From the NCBI RefSeq assembly GCF_014641595.1, contig NZ_BMIA01000001.1:2666426-2730425 (forward strand): a stretch of 64,000 nucleotides of DNA, given 5' to 3'. Positions 1 to 8,834 of the stretch are shown here, piece by piece. The notes below the pieces were generated by a model. That model worked only from the letters and a program-made list of their open reading frames with translations, had not been told where the DNA came from and searched no databases. The translations under genes were made by a program, and so were the position numbers. This DNA comes from Dyadobacter endophyticus (GTDB taxonomy: Bacteria; Bacteroidota; Bacteroidia; Cytophagales; Spirosomataceae). Every line of letters begins with the position of its first letter. The stretch's first letter is position 1.

Positions 1-1298
1 GACCGCGACTGGACCATCAGGCCTTTTAGTACTTTTACCGGGAGAAAAGACGACAACACGAATGCGGGATAAGCACCCACAAGCAAAGCCCCTGCCATAA
101 AAACCAGCAACGCTGTCGCCCAGAACCGTGGTTCGCTGCCCAAGCCGGTAGAAAAGAAATCCTGACTAATTTGTTTACCCACAAAACCATCGAAAAACGG
201 ACCGAACAAAACGATAAACACAACCGCCAAAAGAAGGGATAGCAGATTGATAATCAGTGATTCAAACAAAAATTGACCGATCAGCTGTTTTTTAAATGCA
301 CCCACTACTTTTCTCAAACCGACCTCCTTGGCCCGTTCCATCGATTTGGCCGTCGAAAGATTAATGTAGTTTATCCAGGCAATCAGCAAAATAAATACGC
401 CGATAATACCCAGGAAATACACTTCTTTCTGACTGCCGTTTGCCTCTGTTTCATGCAGGTAGTTGGAATTGAGATGAATATCGGTCAGTGGCTGCAATTC
501 GAAGCTGCATCCGAAGTTCAGCTCTTTCATTTTGGCGGCCAGGTACTTATTAATGAATGCCGGAAATTTGGCCTCGACTTTTTTGGGATCCGTGCCCGGC
601 GCGAGGAGCACATAGTTGTAAAATTCCGGGTACGTCCATTCCTGGAAGCCCCATTCGTGCCCTACCGTTTCAAAGGAGATCAGCATATCGAACTTGAAAT
701 GCGAATTTTCAGGCATTTCCTTGTAAACAGCCGTCACCTTCAGCGGAAGGTCGCTGTTCAGTTTCAATATTTTTCCGAGCGGATTGGTTTTACCAAAATA
801 CCTTGCGGCTGTGCGCTCCGAGATCGCGATGGCCCTCTCTCCGGCAAGGCAGGTCGCCGGGTCGCCGGAAATCAGTGGGTAGCTGAAGATTTTGAAGAAG
901 GATTGGTCGGCGATAAAAATATTGCCCTCGTTAAAAGTCTTTGGCGCCGCACCTCCGTCTGTATACGACATAGTCGAGGCATTCATAAACAGCGAAACAC
1001 TCACGATACGAACATAATCCAGCACCTCGGGAAAATCCGCCTTCATCGCCGGGCCCAGCGCCGGGTGGTTGGTCGCCGTGGTGGGCACATCCGCCATACT
1101 GCCCGAATAGGAGATCGGGACGCGGTAAATATTGGCCGCATTCACATTGAAGCGGTCGTAGCTGTTTTCGAAGTAGACATATTGAAATACAAAAAAACAG
1201 GCAGCTATCCCCAATGCCAGGCCAAAAATGTTGATCGCGGAGAAAGCCTTGTTTCTCCACAAATTCCGCCGCGCAATTTTGAAGTAATTACCGAGCAT
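1..1298 (-). CDS. FtsX/MacB-type ABC transporter permease, partial (C-terminus outside window)
   Basis: This reading frame stays open to the left edge, so only the first 432 or so codons are present. The start ATG is at 1298 and opens with MLGNYFKIARRNL, the hallmark N-terminus of the large Bacteroidota permeases that pair two MacB-like periplasmic domains with two FtsX domains. Visible parts are TM1 (about residues 18-40), a periplasmic MacB-PCD-like domain (about 50-270) and an FtsX block with the conserved ERAKEVGLRKVVGA loop that contacts an ATPase. Family members usually run to about 790-810 residues with eight TM helices, so roughly half is missing. No ATPase gene lies nearby. The substrate cannot be told from sequence; family members are linked to export of peptides or lipids or to envelope stress. 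Confidence 0.9.
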   Translation of the reverse strand, partial: MLGNYFKIARRNLWRNKAFSAINIFGLALGIAACFFVFQYVYFENSYDRFNVNAANIYRVPISYSGSMADVPTTATNHPALGPAMKADFPEVLDYVRIVSVSLFMNASTMSYTDGGAAPKTFNEGNIFIADQSFFKIFSYPLISGDPATCLAGERAIAISERTAARYFGKTNPLGKILKLNSDLPLKVTAVYKEMPENSHFKFDMLISFETVGHEWGFQEWTYPEFYNYVLLAPGTDPKKVEAKFPAFINKYLAAKMKELNFGCSFELQPLTDIHLNSNYLHETEANGSQKEVYFLGIIGVFILLIAWINYINLSTAKSMERAKEVGLRKVVGAFKKQLIGQFLFESLIINLLSLLLAVVFIVLFGPFFDGFVGKQISQDFFSTGLGSEPRFWATALLVFMAGALLVGAYPAFVLSSFLPVKVLKGLMVQSR

Positions 1299-1503
1299 AT
1301 CAGCGCAAGTTTAAGGTTGGATAACGGGGATACAGCGTATGCTACGCAAAAGTCGCGCCCGGGCACAAAACTCTTCTTAAATTATTAATTATCAATAATT
1401 TACATTGTTGATTACGCAAATTTAATGTCCAAAAGTGAACACATTCGTTCGCTTTTGCGAAAGGCATTGGCCGGATGTAGTCCCGAAATGTAAATTTTCA
1501 ATC

Positions 1504-1571
1504 GGAAATTTTTTTTATTATAATAATTTCCATTTCCTTTGCTGGAAATTAATTTTAATAAAAAAATTTCC
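1504..1571. repeat. AT-rich nested inverted repeat
   Basis: An outer pair of arms (1504-1520 and 1556-1571) reads GGAAAT(T)nATTA against TAATA(A)nTTTCC, differing only by one extra T in the left arm. Inside lies a second pair, AATTTCC (1525-1531) and GGAAATT (1544-1550). The structure sits in the 347-bp stretch between the permease start (1298, minus) and the small secreted protein (1646, plus), which has no other gene. It could be a leader structure or a regulator site. Confidence 0.5.
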
Positions 1572-1645
1572 AATCAAGCCGGGTGCCAGGCCGTTCCGCT
1601 TGTCAGCCAGTCTGTACTTTGTTTCACTTCAAATCATCGAATCTC

Positions 1646-2023
1646 ATGAGAAAAGCCGGTATTTTTCTGTTCCTGCTATTTTTGGGCGCCACTGCCGCCT
1701 GTTTTTCACAAGCTTCCGCTCCCGCTGATTTCTTCGCCGGGAAATGGGAAATTACCGTCCTGAACTCGCCCAAAGGTGACGTCGTTTTTCTAACCGACCT
1801 GGTCCGGAAAGACGGATTACTCACCGGCGACCTCGTCGAGAAGGGCGATGCTGCCAATGGTACCCGCAAAATTTTGAAAGCCGAGGATAGCGCCGACAAA
1901 CTGGTGCTCGTTTTCGAATCGTCGCAAGGCGGGGAAATGAGCCTGGAACTGGCAAAAGTGGATAACGACAACCTGAAAGGCACGCTTTATACTTTCGAGG
2001 CAACCGCCAAGCGATTGAAGTAA
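1646..2023 (+). CDS. Small secreted protein of unknown function
   Basis: A 125-residue protein with a clear signal peptide (about residues 1-22, basic start then FLFLLFLG and a small-residue cleavage region) followed by a mature part of about 100 residues. The mature part reads like a small beta-rich fold: FFAGKWEITVLNSPKGDVVF, then strands ending EATAKRLK. The pattern of G-x-W near the start and short alternating strands resembles lipocalin-like or DUF-type small secreted Bacteroidota proteins, but no family is certain. The start at 1646 was chosen over a longer frame from 1583 because the upstream residues would place a non-signal stretch before the signal peptide. The TetR gene follows 43 bp downstream. 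Confidence 0.75.
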   Translation: MRKAGIFLFLLFLGATAACFSQASAPADFFAGKWEITVLNSPKGDVVFLTDLVRKDGLLTGDLVEKGDAANGTRKILKAEDSADKLVLVFESSQGGEMSLELAKVDNDNLKGTLYTFEATAKRLK

Positions 2024-2066
2024 CCCGCACCATTCAATCCGTTTAACTTCGCCGCAAAAAGTTGGT

Positions 2067-2702
2067 ATGAAAGAAGAAATCCTGCAAAAGTCGCTGAGCC
2101 TGTTTTTGAAGCATGGTATCCGGGAAATGTCCAATCAGAAGCTGGTCGACTGGCTGGGCATTTCAACCAAAACCATTTACAAATACTTCCAAAACAAGGA
2201 AGGCCTGTTGGAAGAAGCGCTGCACCTCTATCATAACACGCAGTACGAGAGGCTACTGGGCTTATCGGACGAGCAAAATGCAGCTTGTCATTTTCTCGAA
2301 GTATGGCAGATTGCCGTTGAAATGGAATATCAGGTCAACAAATCATTTTACGAGGACCTGCATTACTACTATCCCGAACTGGCCAAAAAAGTGGAGGCAG
2401 CCATTGGTCCTCAGTTCGAACAGCACTTTCTGTCTATCATTCACCGGGGCATACAGCAGGGCGCTTTCCGCAGCGACATTCTGCCGGAAATTGCATTGCA
2501 AAGCATATTTATCCTGCACCGGGCATCGGTTACCAACGAATCCTTCAAAGTGTTCGGCTTACCGGCCACTGACCTGCTTTTGCAAACGACCGCCCAATAC
2601 ATCCGGGGCCTGTGTACGGAAGAAGGCCGGAAGGCGCTGGAAACACGCGTCCAATTGCTGAAAGCCTTGGAGGCGACTGAAAAACAGCACGAAAATATTT
2701 AA
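2067..2702 (+). CDS. TetR/AcrR family transcriptional regulator
   Basis: A 211-residue protein with an N-terminal helix-turn-helix typical of TetR regulators: KEEILQKSLSLFLKHGI, then the recognition region LGISTKTIYKYFQNKEGLLEEAL (about residues 2-52). The C-terminal two thirds is all-helical and ligand-binding in this family. The gene lies 19 bp before the secreted alpha/beta-hydrolase-like gene and the two are probably co-transcribed, so that gene is the likeliest target. The effector is unknown. Repression is usual for the family but not shown here. Confidence 0.88.
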   Translation: MKEEILQKSLSLFLKHGIREMSNQKLVDWLGISTKTIYKYFQNKEGLLEEALHLYHNTQYERLLGLSDEQNAACHFLEVWQIAVEMEYQVNKSFYEDLHYYYPELAKKVEAAIGPQFEQHFLSIIHRGIQQGAFRSDILPEIALQSIFILHRASVTNESFKVFGLPATDLLLQTTAQYIRGLCTEEGRKALETRVQLLKALEATEKQHENI

Positions 2703-2721
2703 CATTTAAAAGTAGCAACAA

Positions 2722-4896
2722 ATGCTTGTTCGTACCTGCCGTGCCTTTCTTCTGTGCTTGCCATTCATTTATGCAAATGTCGGCCGTGCGCAAACCGGGT
2801 TGCAAAAACTGAGCGACGACCTGGCCCAAAAATTCACTACCGCAGACACGCTGTTCAGAGAGCCGTATATCGATGCCGATGAATGGCGCGACAAGCCGGT
2901 GCGCCACCGGTACGTGCACGGTGGGTTCAAAGGAACAGGCGCCAGATTCTCCTTCTACTTTCCCCCAAAAGAGCAGTACCGGGGCCGCTTTTTCCAGTAC
3001 ATTACACCTTTTCCCGACAGTGAGACCCTGTCGCAGGGAGCTTCCGGCGAGGAGGACAAGATAGGTTTTTCCGTTACGCACGGCTCCTATTTCATTGAAA
3101 CGAATGGCGGCGGGCGCGTAGACTTCGCCAAACCGGAGTCCAGAGACCCTACGATCGGGGCTTTCCGCGTGAATGCGGCGGCGGCGCAGTTTTCCAGGAT
3201 CGTCGCGGCCCGGATTTATGGCGGTAGCCGGGCGTACGGATACGCTTTCGGAGGCAGTGGCGGTGCCTACCGGACGGTCGGCAGCATCGAAAATACGGAG
3301 GGTGTTTGGGATGGTGTGGTACCTTATGTACTCGGCTCCCCGATGGCGATCCCCAACGTTTTCACCGTACGCATGCATGCCATGCGTGTGCTAAAAGACA
3401 AGTTTCCCCAGATTATCGATGCGCTGGAACCAGGCGGCAGCGGCAATATGTATGCCGGCCTGAACGACGAGGAAAAGCAAGCCCTGGAAGAAGTTACCCG
3501 CATGGGTTTTCCACCGAAGGCCTGGTTTGGCTATCAGCGCATGGGCATTCATGGCTTTTTGGTGCTCTACCAGGGGGTAGTCGGGGCAGATAAAAGCTAT
3601 TTCGAAAATGATTTTTGGAAAACGACCGGGTATTTGGGGGCTAATCCGCCTGCTTCTTTACTCAAAGCCCGCATTCAGCAGCCCGGCAAGATCAAAGAGG
3701 GCATTTCCATTGATCAGGCGGTCGGTTTGGGATTGGCACAGCCAGTCTCGCCTACCGAGCGGGGAACGGCCGATGCTGCCTGGAAAGCCATTGGCGGGGT
3801 GCAAGGTGCGATGCCCGTTGCATTTCAGCTCATGGACGTGCTGCCCGATGTGGATTTTCTGGGCGGCGACCTGATCATCAAAAGTGGCGCGGCGGCAGGC
3901 AAAGCGTTGCAGATCACCAAAATTGCCGGAGATAAAGTGGTGCTGGGCCCTGCCGATGCCGCAGTGCTTGCGCAAGTGAAACCTGGTGATGAAGTACAGG
4001 TAGATAACTCCAATTTCCTGGCGGTCCAAACCTATCACCGCCACCAAACCCCGGGTAATGAATATAAAGTTTACGACTATTTCCGCGATCAGGACGGCAA
4101 ACCCGTTTACCCGCAGCGGCCCATGCTGCTGGGACCTATGTTCACACGCGGAGCCGCAGGCGTACTGCCTACGGGTAAGTTCAATGGTAAAATGATATTA
4201 CTGGAGTCGCTATGGGACCGCGAGGCATTTCCATGGCAGGCCGACTGGTACCGTTCAAAGGTCCAGGCACACCTCGGCGACAAACTCGACGACAACTTCC
4301 GGCTCTGGTACACCGACCGCGCCCTGCACGGCGATGTGTCCATCGAAGACGACCCGACCCGTACTGTGGGCTACCTGGGTGTTTTACAACAGGCCCTGCT
4401 CGATCTTAGCGCGTGGGTCGAAAAAGGCGTAGCTCCCGCCGCAACCACGCAGTATAAAATCGAAAAAGGGCAGGTAATCGTGCCGGAAACCGCCGATGAA
4501 CGCAAAGGTATCCAGCCTGTTGTCACATTAAAAGCCAATGGCAACGAACGGGCCGAGGCGAATGCAGGCCAGGTAGTTACGTTTACGGCAGAAGTGGATG
4601 TACCTGAAAATATGGGCAAAGTCGTTGCCGCTGCGTGGAACTTTGAGGGATTACAGAAAGAGGTCGGCAAGCAGTCGGGATGGGATTTTGAAAAATCGGA
4701 AGCTTTCCCGGTAGCCGGCAGCTTCACGCTGGTTGACAAAAAGGGTTCCCGTGTTACTTTGAAAACAACTTACACATTCACAAAACCGGGCACTTACTTT
4801 CCAACGTTGCGGGTGGCTTCTCAAAGGCAGGGAAATGCTAAGACACCCTATACCCGCATCCAAAATCTGGGTCGGGTGCGGGTTGTGGTTAAATAG
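2722..4896 (+). CDS. Secreted alpha/beta-hydrolase-like protein with C-terminal Ig/PKD-like domain
   Basis: A 724-residue exported protein; the signal peptide ends near AQTG at residue 24. The central part has the pattern of an alpha/beta-hydrolase. A nucleophile-elbow-like GGSGGAY places S179 as candidate catalytic serine, preceded by a strand and followed by a helix, and the flanking DGVVPYVLGSP segment recalls tannase/feruloyl-esterase or PHB-depolymerase relatives. From about residue 595 to the end lies a beta-sandwich of PKD/Ig type (ANAGQVVTFTAEVD, then YTFTKPGTYFPTLRV). Acid and histidine partners of the triad could not be assigned with confidence. The substrate is unknown. It is transcribed 19 bp behind a TetR regulator. 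It could also be a non-catalytic member of the fold. Confidence 0.65.
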   Translation: MLVRTCRAFLLCLPFIYANVGRAQTGLQKLSDDLAQKFTTADTLFREPYIDADEWRDKPVRHRYVHGGFKGTGARFSFYFPPKEQYRGRFFQYITPFPDSETLSQGASGEEDKIGFSVTHGSYFIETNGGGRVDFAKPESRDPTIGAFRVNAAAAQFSRIVAARIYGGSRAYGYAFGGSGGAYRTVGSIENTEGVWDGVVPYVLGSPMAIPNVFTVRMHAMRVLKDKFPQIIDALEPGGSGNMYAGLNDEEKQALEEVTRMGFPPKAWFGYQRMGIHGFLVLYQGVVGADKSYFENDFWKTTGYLGANPPASLLKARIQQPGKIKEGISIDQAVGLGLAQPVSPTERGTADAAWKAIGGVQGAMPVAFQLMDVLPDVDFLGGDLIIKSGAAAGKALQITKIAGDKVVLGPADAAVLAQVKPGDEVQVDNSNFLAVQTYHRHQTPGNEYKVYDYFRDQDGKPVYPQRPMLLGPMFTRGAAGVLPTGKFNGKMILLESLWDREAFPWQADWYRSKVQAHLGDKLDDNFRLWYTDRALHGDVSIEDDPTRTVGYLGVLQQALLDLSAWVEKGVAPAATTQYKIEKGQVIVPETADERKGIQPVVTLKANGNERAEANAGQVVTFTAEVDVPENMGKVVAAAWNFEGLQKEVGKQSGWDFEKSEAFPVAGSFTLVDKKGSRVTLKTTYTFTKPGTYFPTLRVASQRQGNAKTPYTRIQNLGRVRVVVK

Positions 4897-5041
4897 TACC
4901 CCGAATCAGCAATCGCGTCTCACCGCAACAGCAACCCGGTCGCACTCTTTTGTCGACAAATCTGGCTTTCTGTCGATGAAATAAGGTTTTCTTTCGCCAT
5001 ACCAGTTTTTTTGCTGCTTTAATCAGTACAGACAAACAGCG

Positions 5042-6061
5042 ATGGCGACAACCCTTATCAACTCTGCCGATGTTTTCAATATTGATTCCTTCCCGAACCC
5101 GCAATTACTCCGGCCACGAACGGCTGGGGTGGGTGAAAGCGAATTCAGTACTTGCTATAATACGGCAGTGGGTACCCTGAAATTCAAAAGCCTGCTTTTC
5201 CCAGATATGCACGTCATGAACCTGCATTGGCAGGTCGACAGGGACGTTAGTATCGTTGAAAACAGCCGTGCCGATACTGTGAACATCAATTTCCAGATGT
5301 CGGGGCACATGAACACCCGGTTTACGGGCATCCGCAGCGAGCTTGCGATGAAGCCCCGGAAGCATAACCTCATTTTTTCTCCCGAAGGCGGCTTTCAGAA
5401 CGGCGTAAAGTCAGGCGAGCAAGTCGAAATGTTCCATATCAGTATGGGGAAGAGATACTTCTCCGATCTGATCGGTTGCGACGACTATTGGAGTGAATGT
5501 GCTCAGAATAATCTTTTAAAAGACAGGCCATTTGCGGGAAAGGACGTGAATCCGGATCTGACACCCCACATGCACAAGCTAATCCGGGATATCAAGCAAT
5601 GCCATGAATCTGGGGCAATGCGTAACCTGCTGATCCAGTCGAAGGTTTTGGAGCTTCTGGCATTGCAGATTGGCCAGATGCAGGACAGCCGGTCTGGCTC
5701 GCCCGGTCTGAGCGTGGCGGAAACAGGGCGCCTGCATGAGCTAAAAAATTACATGGAGTCGCATTTCCTCGAAGATTTCAGTTTGCCACACCTCAGCCGC
5801 ATTTGCCTGCTCAATGATTTTAAGCTTAAAAAGGGATTTAAGGAACTGTTTGGCACAACGGTGTTTGCTTATTTGCGTAAGCTAAGAATGGATTTTGCGG
5901 GAAATTTGCTCCTGGATTCCCTCAAAAGCATCGAAGATATCTCGGAGATCCTGGGCTACGAACACCCCCAGCATTTCTCCACAGCTTTCAAACGCTACCA
6001 TGGAACGACCCCTTCAGACTTCCGGTCATTTGCCACCTGCCGGTACACGGGTCGCCGGTAA
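5042..6061 (+). CDS. AraC family transcriptional regulator
   Basis: A 339-residue protein with two AraC-type helix-turn-helix motifs at the C-terminus (about residues 235-335): LHELKNYMESHFLEDFSL, LSRICLLNDFKLKKGFKELFG, then IEDISEILGYEHPQHFSTAFKRYHGTTP. The second motif has the canonical GY..P.HFS..FKR..G.TP signature. The N-terminal 230 residues are a sensor domain without a clear family. It matches the many Bacteroidota AraC regulators of the PchR-like type, which often answer to siderophores or other small molecules; that parallel is only suggestive. Neighbours do not reveal a target. Confidence 0.88.
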   Translation: MATTLINSADVFNIDSFPNPQLLRPRTAGVGESEFSTCYNTAVGTLKFKSLLFPDMHVMNLHWQVDRDVSIVENSRADTVNINFQMSGHMNTRFTGIRSELAMKPRKHNLIFSPEGGFQNGVKSGEQVEMFHISMGKRYFSDLIGCDDYWSECAQNNLLKDRPFAGKDVNPDLTPHMHKLIRDIKQCHESGAMRNLLIQSKVLELLALQIGQMQDSRSGSPGLSVAETGRLHELKNYMESHFLEDFSLPHLSRICLLNDFKLKKGFKELFGTTVFAYLRKLRMDFAGNLLLDSLKSIEDISEILGYEHPQHFSTAFKRYHGTTPSDFRSFATCRYTGRR

Positions 6062-6089
6062 AAAACGGGCAGCGCCAATAATTGTCCCA

Positions 6090-6629
6090 TCAACGCCAGC
6101 CCACCCCTACTCCCACACCCGCGTGTGAAGCGAGGTTATTAGGCAATAGCGGCGGGGTATAGCGTAGTTTTAGGATATAAATCCATCTTCGGGTCACGAA
6201 GTTAAAGCGAAAACCGGCCAGACCGGATGGCGTCAGAAGCCGCTGGTGGTCGGTCCTGCCATAAATGCCATTGTCGTATCGATCCACTAAAAAACCGCCT
6301 AGTCCTGCCTCAAAGTAACTTTCAATGAGGTAGTTCCCCGGCTGCGGAATGCAGGAATTACGTTTGTAAGGATTTAAAATAAAACAATGGGTCAATGCTG
6401 CGGAGAGTGTAGGACTACGGAACTCCTTCCTGTTAATGGCGCCAAGTCCCGCCTGCGCATTCCAGAATGACCTTTTGAGATAACCGAATGCCGCCTCGGC
6501 TGTAACGGCGCCTTTGGGTGTTATACCATACAATTCGACACCAAATGCACCCCGTACCCGGGTATAATAAGGCTGCGCGGCGGCATACTGGGAAAAGAAG
6601 AACAGGATTATAAAATATCTCGGCAACAC
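6090..6629 (-). CDS. Small secreted/outer-membrane hypothetical protein, GTG start
   Basis: A 179-residue protein with a signal peptide of about 18 residues (RYFIILFFFSQYAAAQ). It has many short aromatic/glycine strands (AFGVELYGI, AEAAFGYL, YFEAGLGGFL, LAGFRFNF, IYILKLRYTP) and ends GVGVGVGWR, which suggests a small outer-membrane beta-barrel. The frame has no internal methionine, and the first usable start codon before the signal peptide is GTG at 6627-6629 (TTG follows at 6624-6626). It ends 29 bp from the convergent AraC gene. No family was recognised. Confidence 0.65.
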   Translation of the reverse strand: MLPRYFIILFFFSQYAAAQPYYTRVRGAFGVELYGITPKGAVTAEAAFGYLKRSFWNAQAGLGAINRKEFRSPTLSAALTHCFILNPYKRNSCIPQPGNYLIESYFEAGLGGFLVDRYDNGIYGRTDHQRLLTPSGLAGFRFNFVTRRWIYILKLRYTPPLLPNNLASHAGVGVGVGWR

Positions 6630-6729
6630 ACAGACGGGCTTTGCCTTTTAACGGTTGAAGTATACTCGTAATTATATCAGGAGTTACATTTCACAGATCT
6701 TAATCCGGTTCCATATTTTACCGGGGATG

Positions 6730-7230
6730 TCAGGGGGTAGCGGCAGTCGTTTTCCGGTTGGAATTTTCGACCTGGTCAACAGCACCGAACTGCCGTAAAT
6801 GGTGATCGGAATGCTTGTAGGCGAATATCCCGATTTCGTCCCGGGTCATCTTGCCGAAAAAATCGTGAATGAAATCCGGGTTGGAAAAGTTCTTATATGC
6901 CGCGATGCGACTGATCCAGATTTTCTTTTGTAGTTCCAGGTCTCCATCCTGTTCTTTTATGATGAACGCCCGGCCGGCCGGGGCGTTTTTCTTAATCGGC
7001 CGGTCGTCTTTCACGGAGGCTTTCAAGACCATTTTACCAAAAATCAGTCCCAGAAATCCCTGTTTATACTTCGGCTTATGGACACCCAAAACCCATTCGT
7101 CCCAAATGGTGCAGTGCTTCGCCATTTGATACACATTCATTTTACCCCATTGCGCCGGATGGCTTTTTTCGAGCGACTGGATTCTTCTGATCAATTCTTC
7201 TCTGGTGGCTTCATCAAAGATCGTTTTCAT
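6730..7230 (-). CDS. DUF1569 (DinB-like) protein
   Basis: A 166-residue cytoplasmic protein with the layout of DUF1569 proteins, which belong to the DinB/YfiT-like four-helix-bundle group. The signature is seen in WGKMNVYQMAKHCTIWDEW near the N-terminus and IGIFAYKHSDHHLRQFG near the C-terminus. Histidines in these two segments (MAKHC and HSDHH) sit where the DinB-like fold binds a metal. The biochemical role of the family is not settled. The gene is divergent from the GlxA-type regulator, with 134 bp between the starts. Confidence 0.8.
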   Translation of the reverse strand: MKTIFDEATREELIRRIQSLEKSHPAQWGKMNVYQMAKHCTIWDEWVLGVHKPKYKQGFLGLIFGKMVLKASVKDDRPIKKNAPAGRAFIIKEQDGDLELQKKIWISRIAAYKNFSNPDFIHDFFGKMTRDEIGIFAYKHSDHHLRQFGAVDQVENSNRKTTAATP

Positions 7231-7364
7231 AGTTTGTTTTTTGTTTTGGTTGATGATGTAAAATTACCGGGGCCCTCAGAGTTGTCCCGCGTGTAAAAAT
7301 GACAATCAAGGGTGTATTTTGTGCCATCTTTGTGTTAGCTTGCTTTGAACAAACCCATTGATCG

Positions 7365-8369
7365 ATGCGTACCAGACACATTTCGGTGATCGTGTATGAG
7401 GAAGTACTTTTGACGGCACTTTCCAGCACGGTGGCGTTGCTCGCCGGAGCAAAAAAGGCGGTCGTCAGAAGTGGCAAACCGGCTCCGTTTGAAATCGAGC
7501 TGGTCGGCGTCGACCTTCATGATGTACAGTTACAGCTGCCTGTCCAATTTCACTGCAGGAAAACGATATCCGACGATTTTGAAACAGATGTGATCGTGGT
7601 ACCTCCTATGAACACGGAAGATGTGGACATTGACAAGATGCTGTCGAAAAACCGTAAACTGACGCAATGGCTGGCCGAAAAATACCATCGGAAAGCGCAG
7701 ATCATCAGCCTTTGCACAGGCTCCTATTTTGTCGCTGAATGCGGTTTGCTGAACGGCATGCCGGCTACATCACACTGGGGCGCAATCGACGACATGCGCA
7801 AGAGGTACCCGCTTGTCAATTTCAGGCCCGAAAAGGTCATCACCCAGTCGGAGGCGATCATTACGGGCGGCGGGGGCTTTTCGGCGTTGAATGCGGTGTT
7901 GTATTTTATCGAAAAGAACTGCGGGAAAGAAACCGCCATTACCCTCAGCAAGTACTATGCCCTCGATTACGGCCGGACCTCCCAGAGCATCTTTACGATA
8001 TTCTCCGGACACCGCGGCCACAAAGACGAAGATATCCACCGCGCGCAAACCTATATCGAAGACGAATTCAAGACAGACATTTCGGTTGACCAGATTGCCG
8101 GACGCGTAAATATGAGCAAGCGGAATTTTATACGTCGTTTTAAAAGCGCAACTTCCCTGAACCCGATCGAATACATCCAGCGAATAAAGATCGAGGCGGC
8201 CAAGAAATCCCTTGAAGCGGGCGAATCAAACATCGCCTATGTTACCTACGAGGTCGGTTACAACGACTTGAAAACCTTCCGGACCATATTCAAACGAATT
8301 ACAGGCCTGACCCCCATCGAATACCGGAACCGGTACAATACGGAGACATTGCTGACCTATTCAAATTAA
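7365..8369 (+). CDS. GlxA-type regulator (DJ-1/PfpI domain plus AraC DNA-binding domain)
   Basis: A 334-residue fusion. Residues 1 to about 190 form a DJ-1/PfpI-like amidotransferase fold, with C117 in the elbow (ISLCTGSY) and the following AECGLLNG..ATSHW segment. Residues 225-325 carry two AraC helix-turn-helix motifs (VDQIAGRVNMSKRNFIRRFK and IAYVTYEVGYNDLKTFRTIFKR, then GLTPIEYR). GlxA-type proteins are activators that sense small metabolites through the first domain, which is normally not enzymatic. It is divergent from the DUF1569 gene and sits just upstream of, but separately promoted from, the BlaI operon. Confidence 0.9.
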   Translation: MRTRHISVIVYEEVLLTALSSTVALLAGAKKAVVRSGKPAPFEIELVGVDLHDVQLQLPVQFHCRKTISDDFETDVIVVPPMNTEDVDIDKMLSKNRKLTQWLAEKYHRKAQIISLCTGSYFVAECGLLNGMPATSHWGAIDDMRKRYPLVNFRPEKVITQSEAIITGGGGFSALNAVLYFIEKNCGKETAITLSKYYALDYGRTSQSIFTIFSGHRGHKDEDIHRAQTYIEDEFKTDISVDQIAGRVNMSKRNFIRRFKSATSLNPIEYIQRIKIEAAKKSLEAGESNIAYVTYEVGYNDLKTFRTIFKRITGLTPIEYRNRYNTETLLTYSN

Positions 8370-8382
8370 TTACACCTACTAC

Positions 8383-8412
8383 TTGCATCGTACGATTAAA
8401 ATCGTACCTTTG
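8383..8412 (+). promoter_or_regulatory. Promoter of the blaI-like operon with overlapping palindromic operator
   Basis: A -33 element TTG (8383-8385) and a -7 box TACCTTTG (8405-8412) are separated by 19 bp, which fits the Bacteroidota consensus. A perfect inverted repeat TACGAT-TAAA-ATCGTA spans 8391-8406 and overlaps the -7 box. A BlaI-family repressor is encoded immediately downstream, so autorepression at this site is likely. The implied transcription start near 8417-8420 lies beyond the first ATG at 8415 and supports translation from 8436. Confidence 0.7.
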
Positions 8413-8435
8413 CCATGTACTTAATTTTCATAGCC

Positions 8436-8822
8436 ATGAGTTCCGAAAAAACCGAACCGACGAAAGCCGAGCTCGATATCCTGACAATCCTCTGGAAACA
8501 CGGCCCGTCCACCGTCCGTGCTGTTCACGACCAGCTGAATTCATTTAAGGAAGTGAATTACACCACGACCCTCAAACAAATGCAATTGATGGCCGAAAAA
8601 GGTATGCTATCGCGTGACGAGCGCAGCATGAAGCATATTTATGAAGCCGTTGAAGAGGAGCAAAAAACGAAAAGCCTCCTGCTCGACCGCTTTGTGGACC
8701 ATTTGTACGGCGGCTCGGCCAGTAACCTGGTCATGCAATTGTTGGACAACAAAAAAACCTCCAAAGCAGAGCTGGACGAAATCCGGGCGGTTTTGGACCA
8801 ATTGGAAAAAGGAAATTCCTAA
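8436..8822 (+). CDS. BlaI/MecI/CopY family transcriptional repressor
   Basis: A 128-residue winged-helix repressor. Visible signature parts are KAELDILTILWKHGPSTVRAVHD, then YTTTLKQMQLMAEKGMLSRD, with a helical C-terminal dimerisation segment. In the known Bla/Mec systems the repressor is cleaved after the BlaR1 partner is activated. The BlaR1-like gene follows 12 bp downstream, and the two are almost certainly one operon. A longer frame starts at 8415, but the -7 box at 8405-8412 places that ATG at or before the transcript start, so 8436 was chosen. The target genes are probably this operon rather than a beta-lactamase, because none is encoded nearby. Confidence 0.92.
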   Translation: MSSEKTEPTKAELDILTILWKHGPSTVRAVHDQLNSFKEVNYTTTLKQMQLMAEKGMLSRDERSMKHIYEAVEEEQKTKSLLLDRFVDHLYGGSASNLVMQLLDNKKTSKAELDEIRAVLDQLEKGNS

Positions 8823-8834
8823 ATCAAACCAGCC

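Noticed and set aside
273..1388. 371-codon plus-strand frame over the first permease gene
   Set aside because: It runs antisense to a clear FtsX-type permease and its translation has no signal, fold pattern or family likeness.
2545..3378. 277-codon minus-strand frame over the TetR and hydrolase-like genes
   Set aside because: It crosses two real plus-strand genes and lacks any domain likeness.
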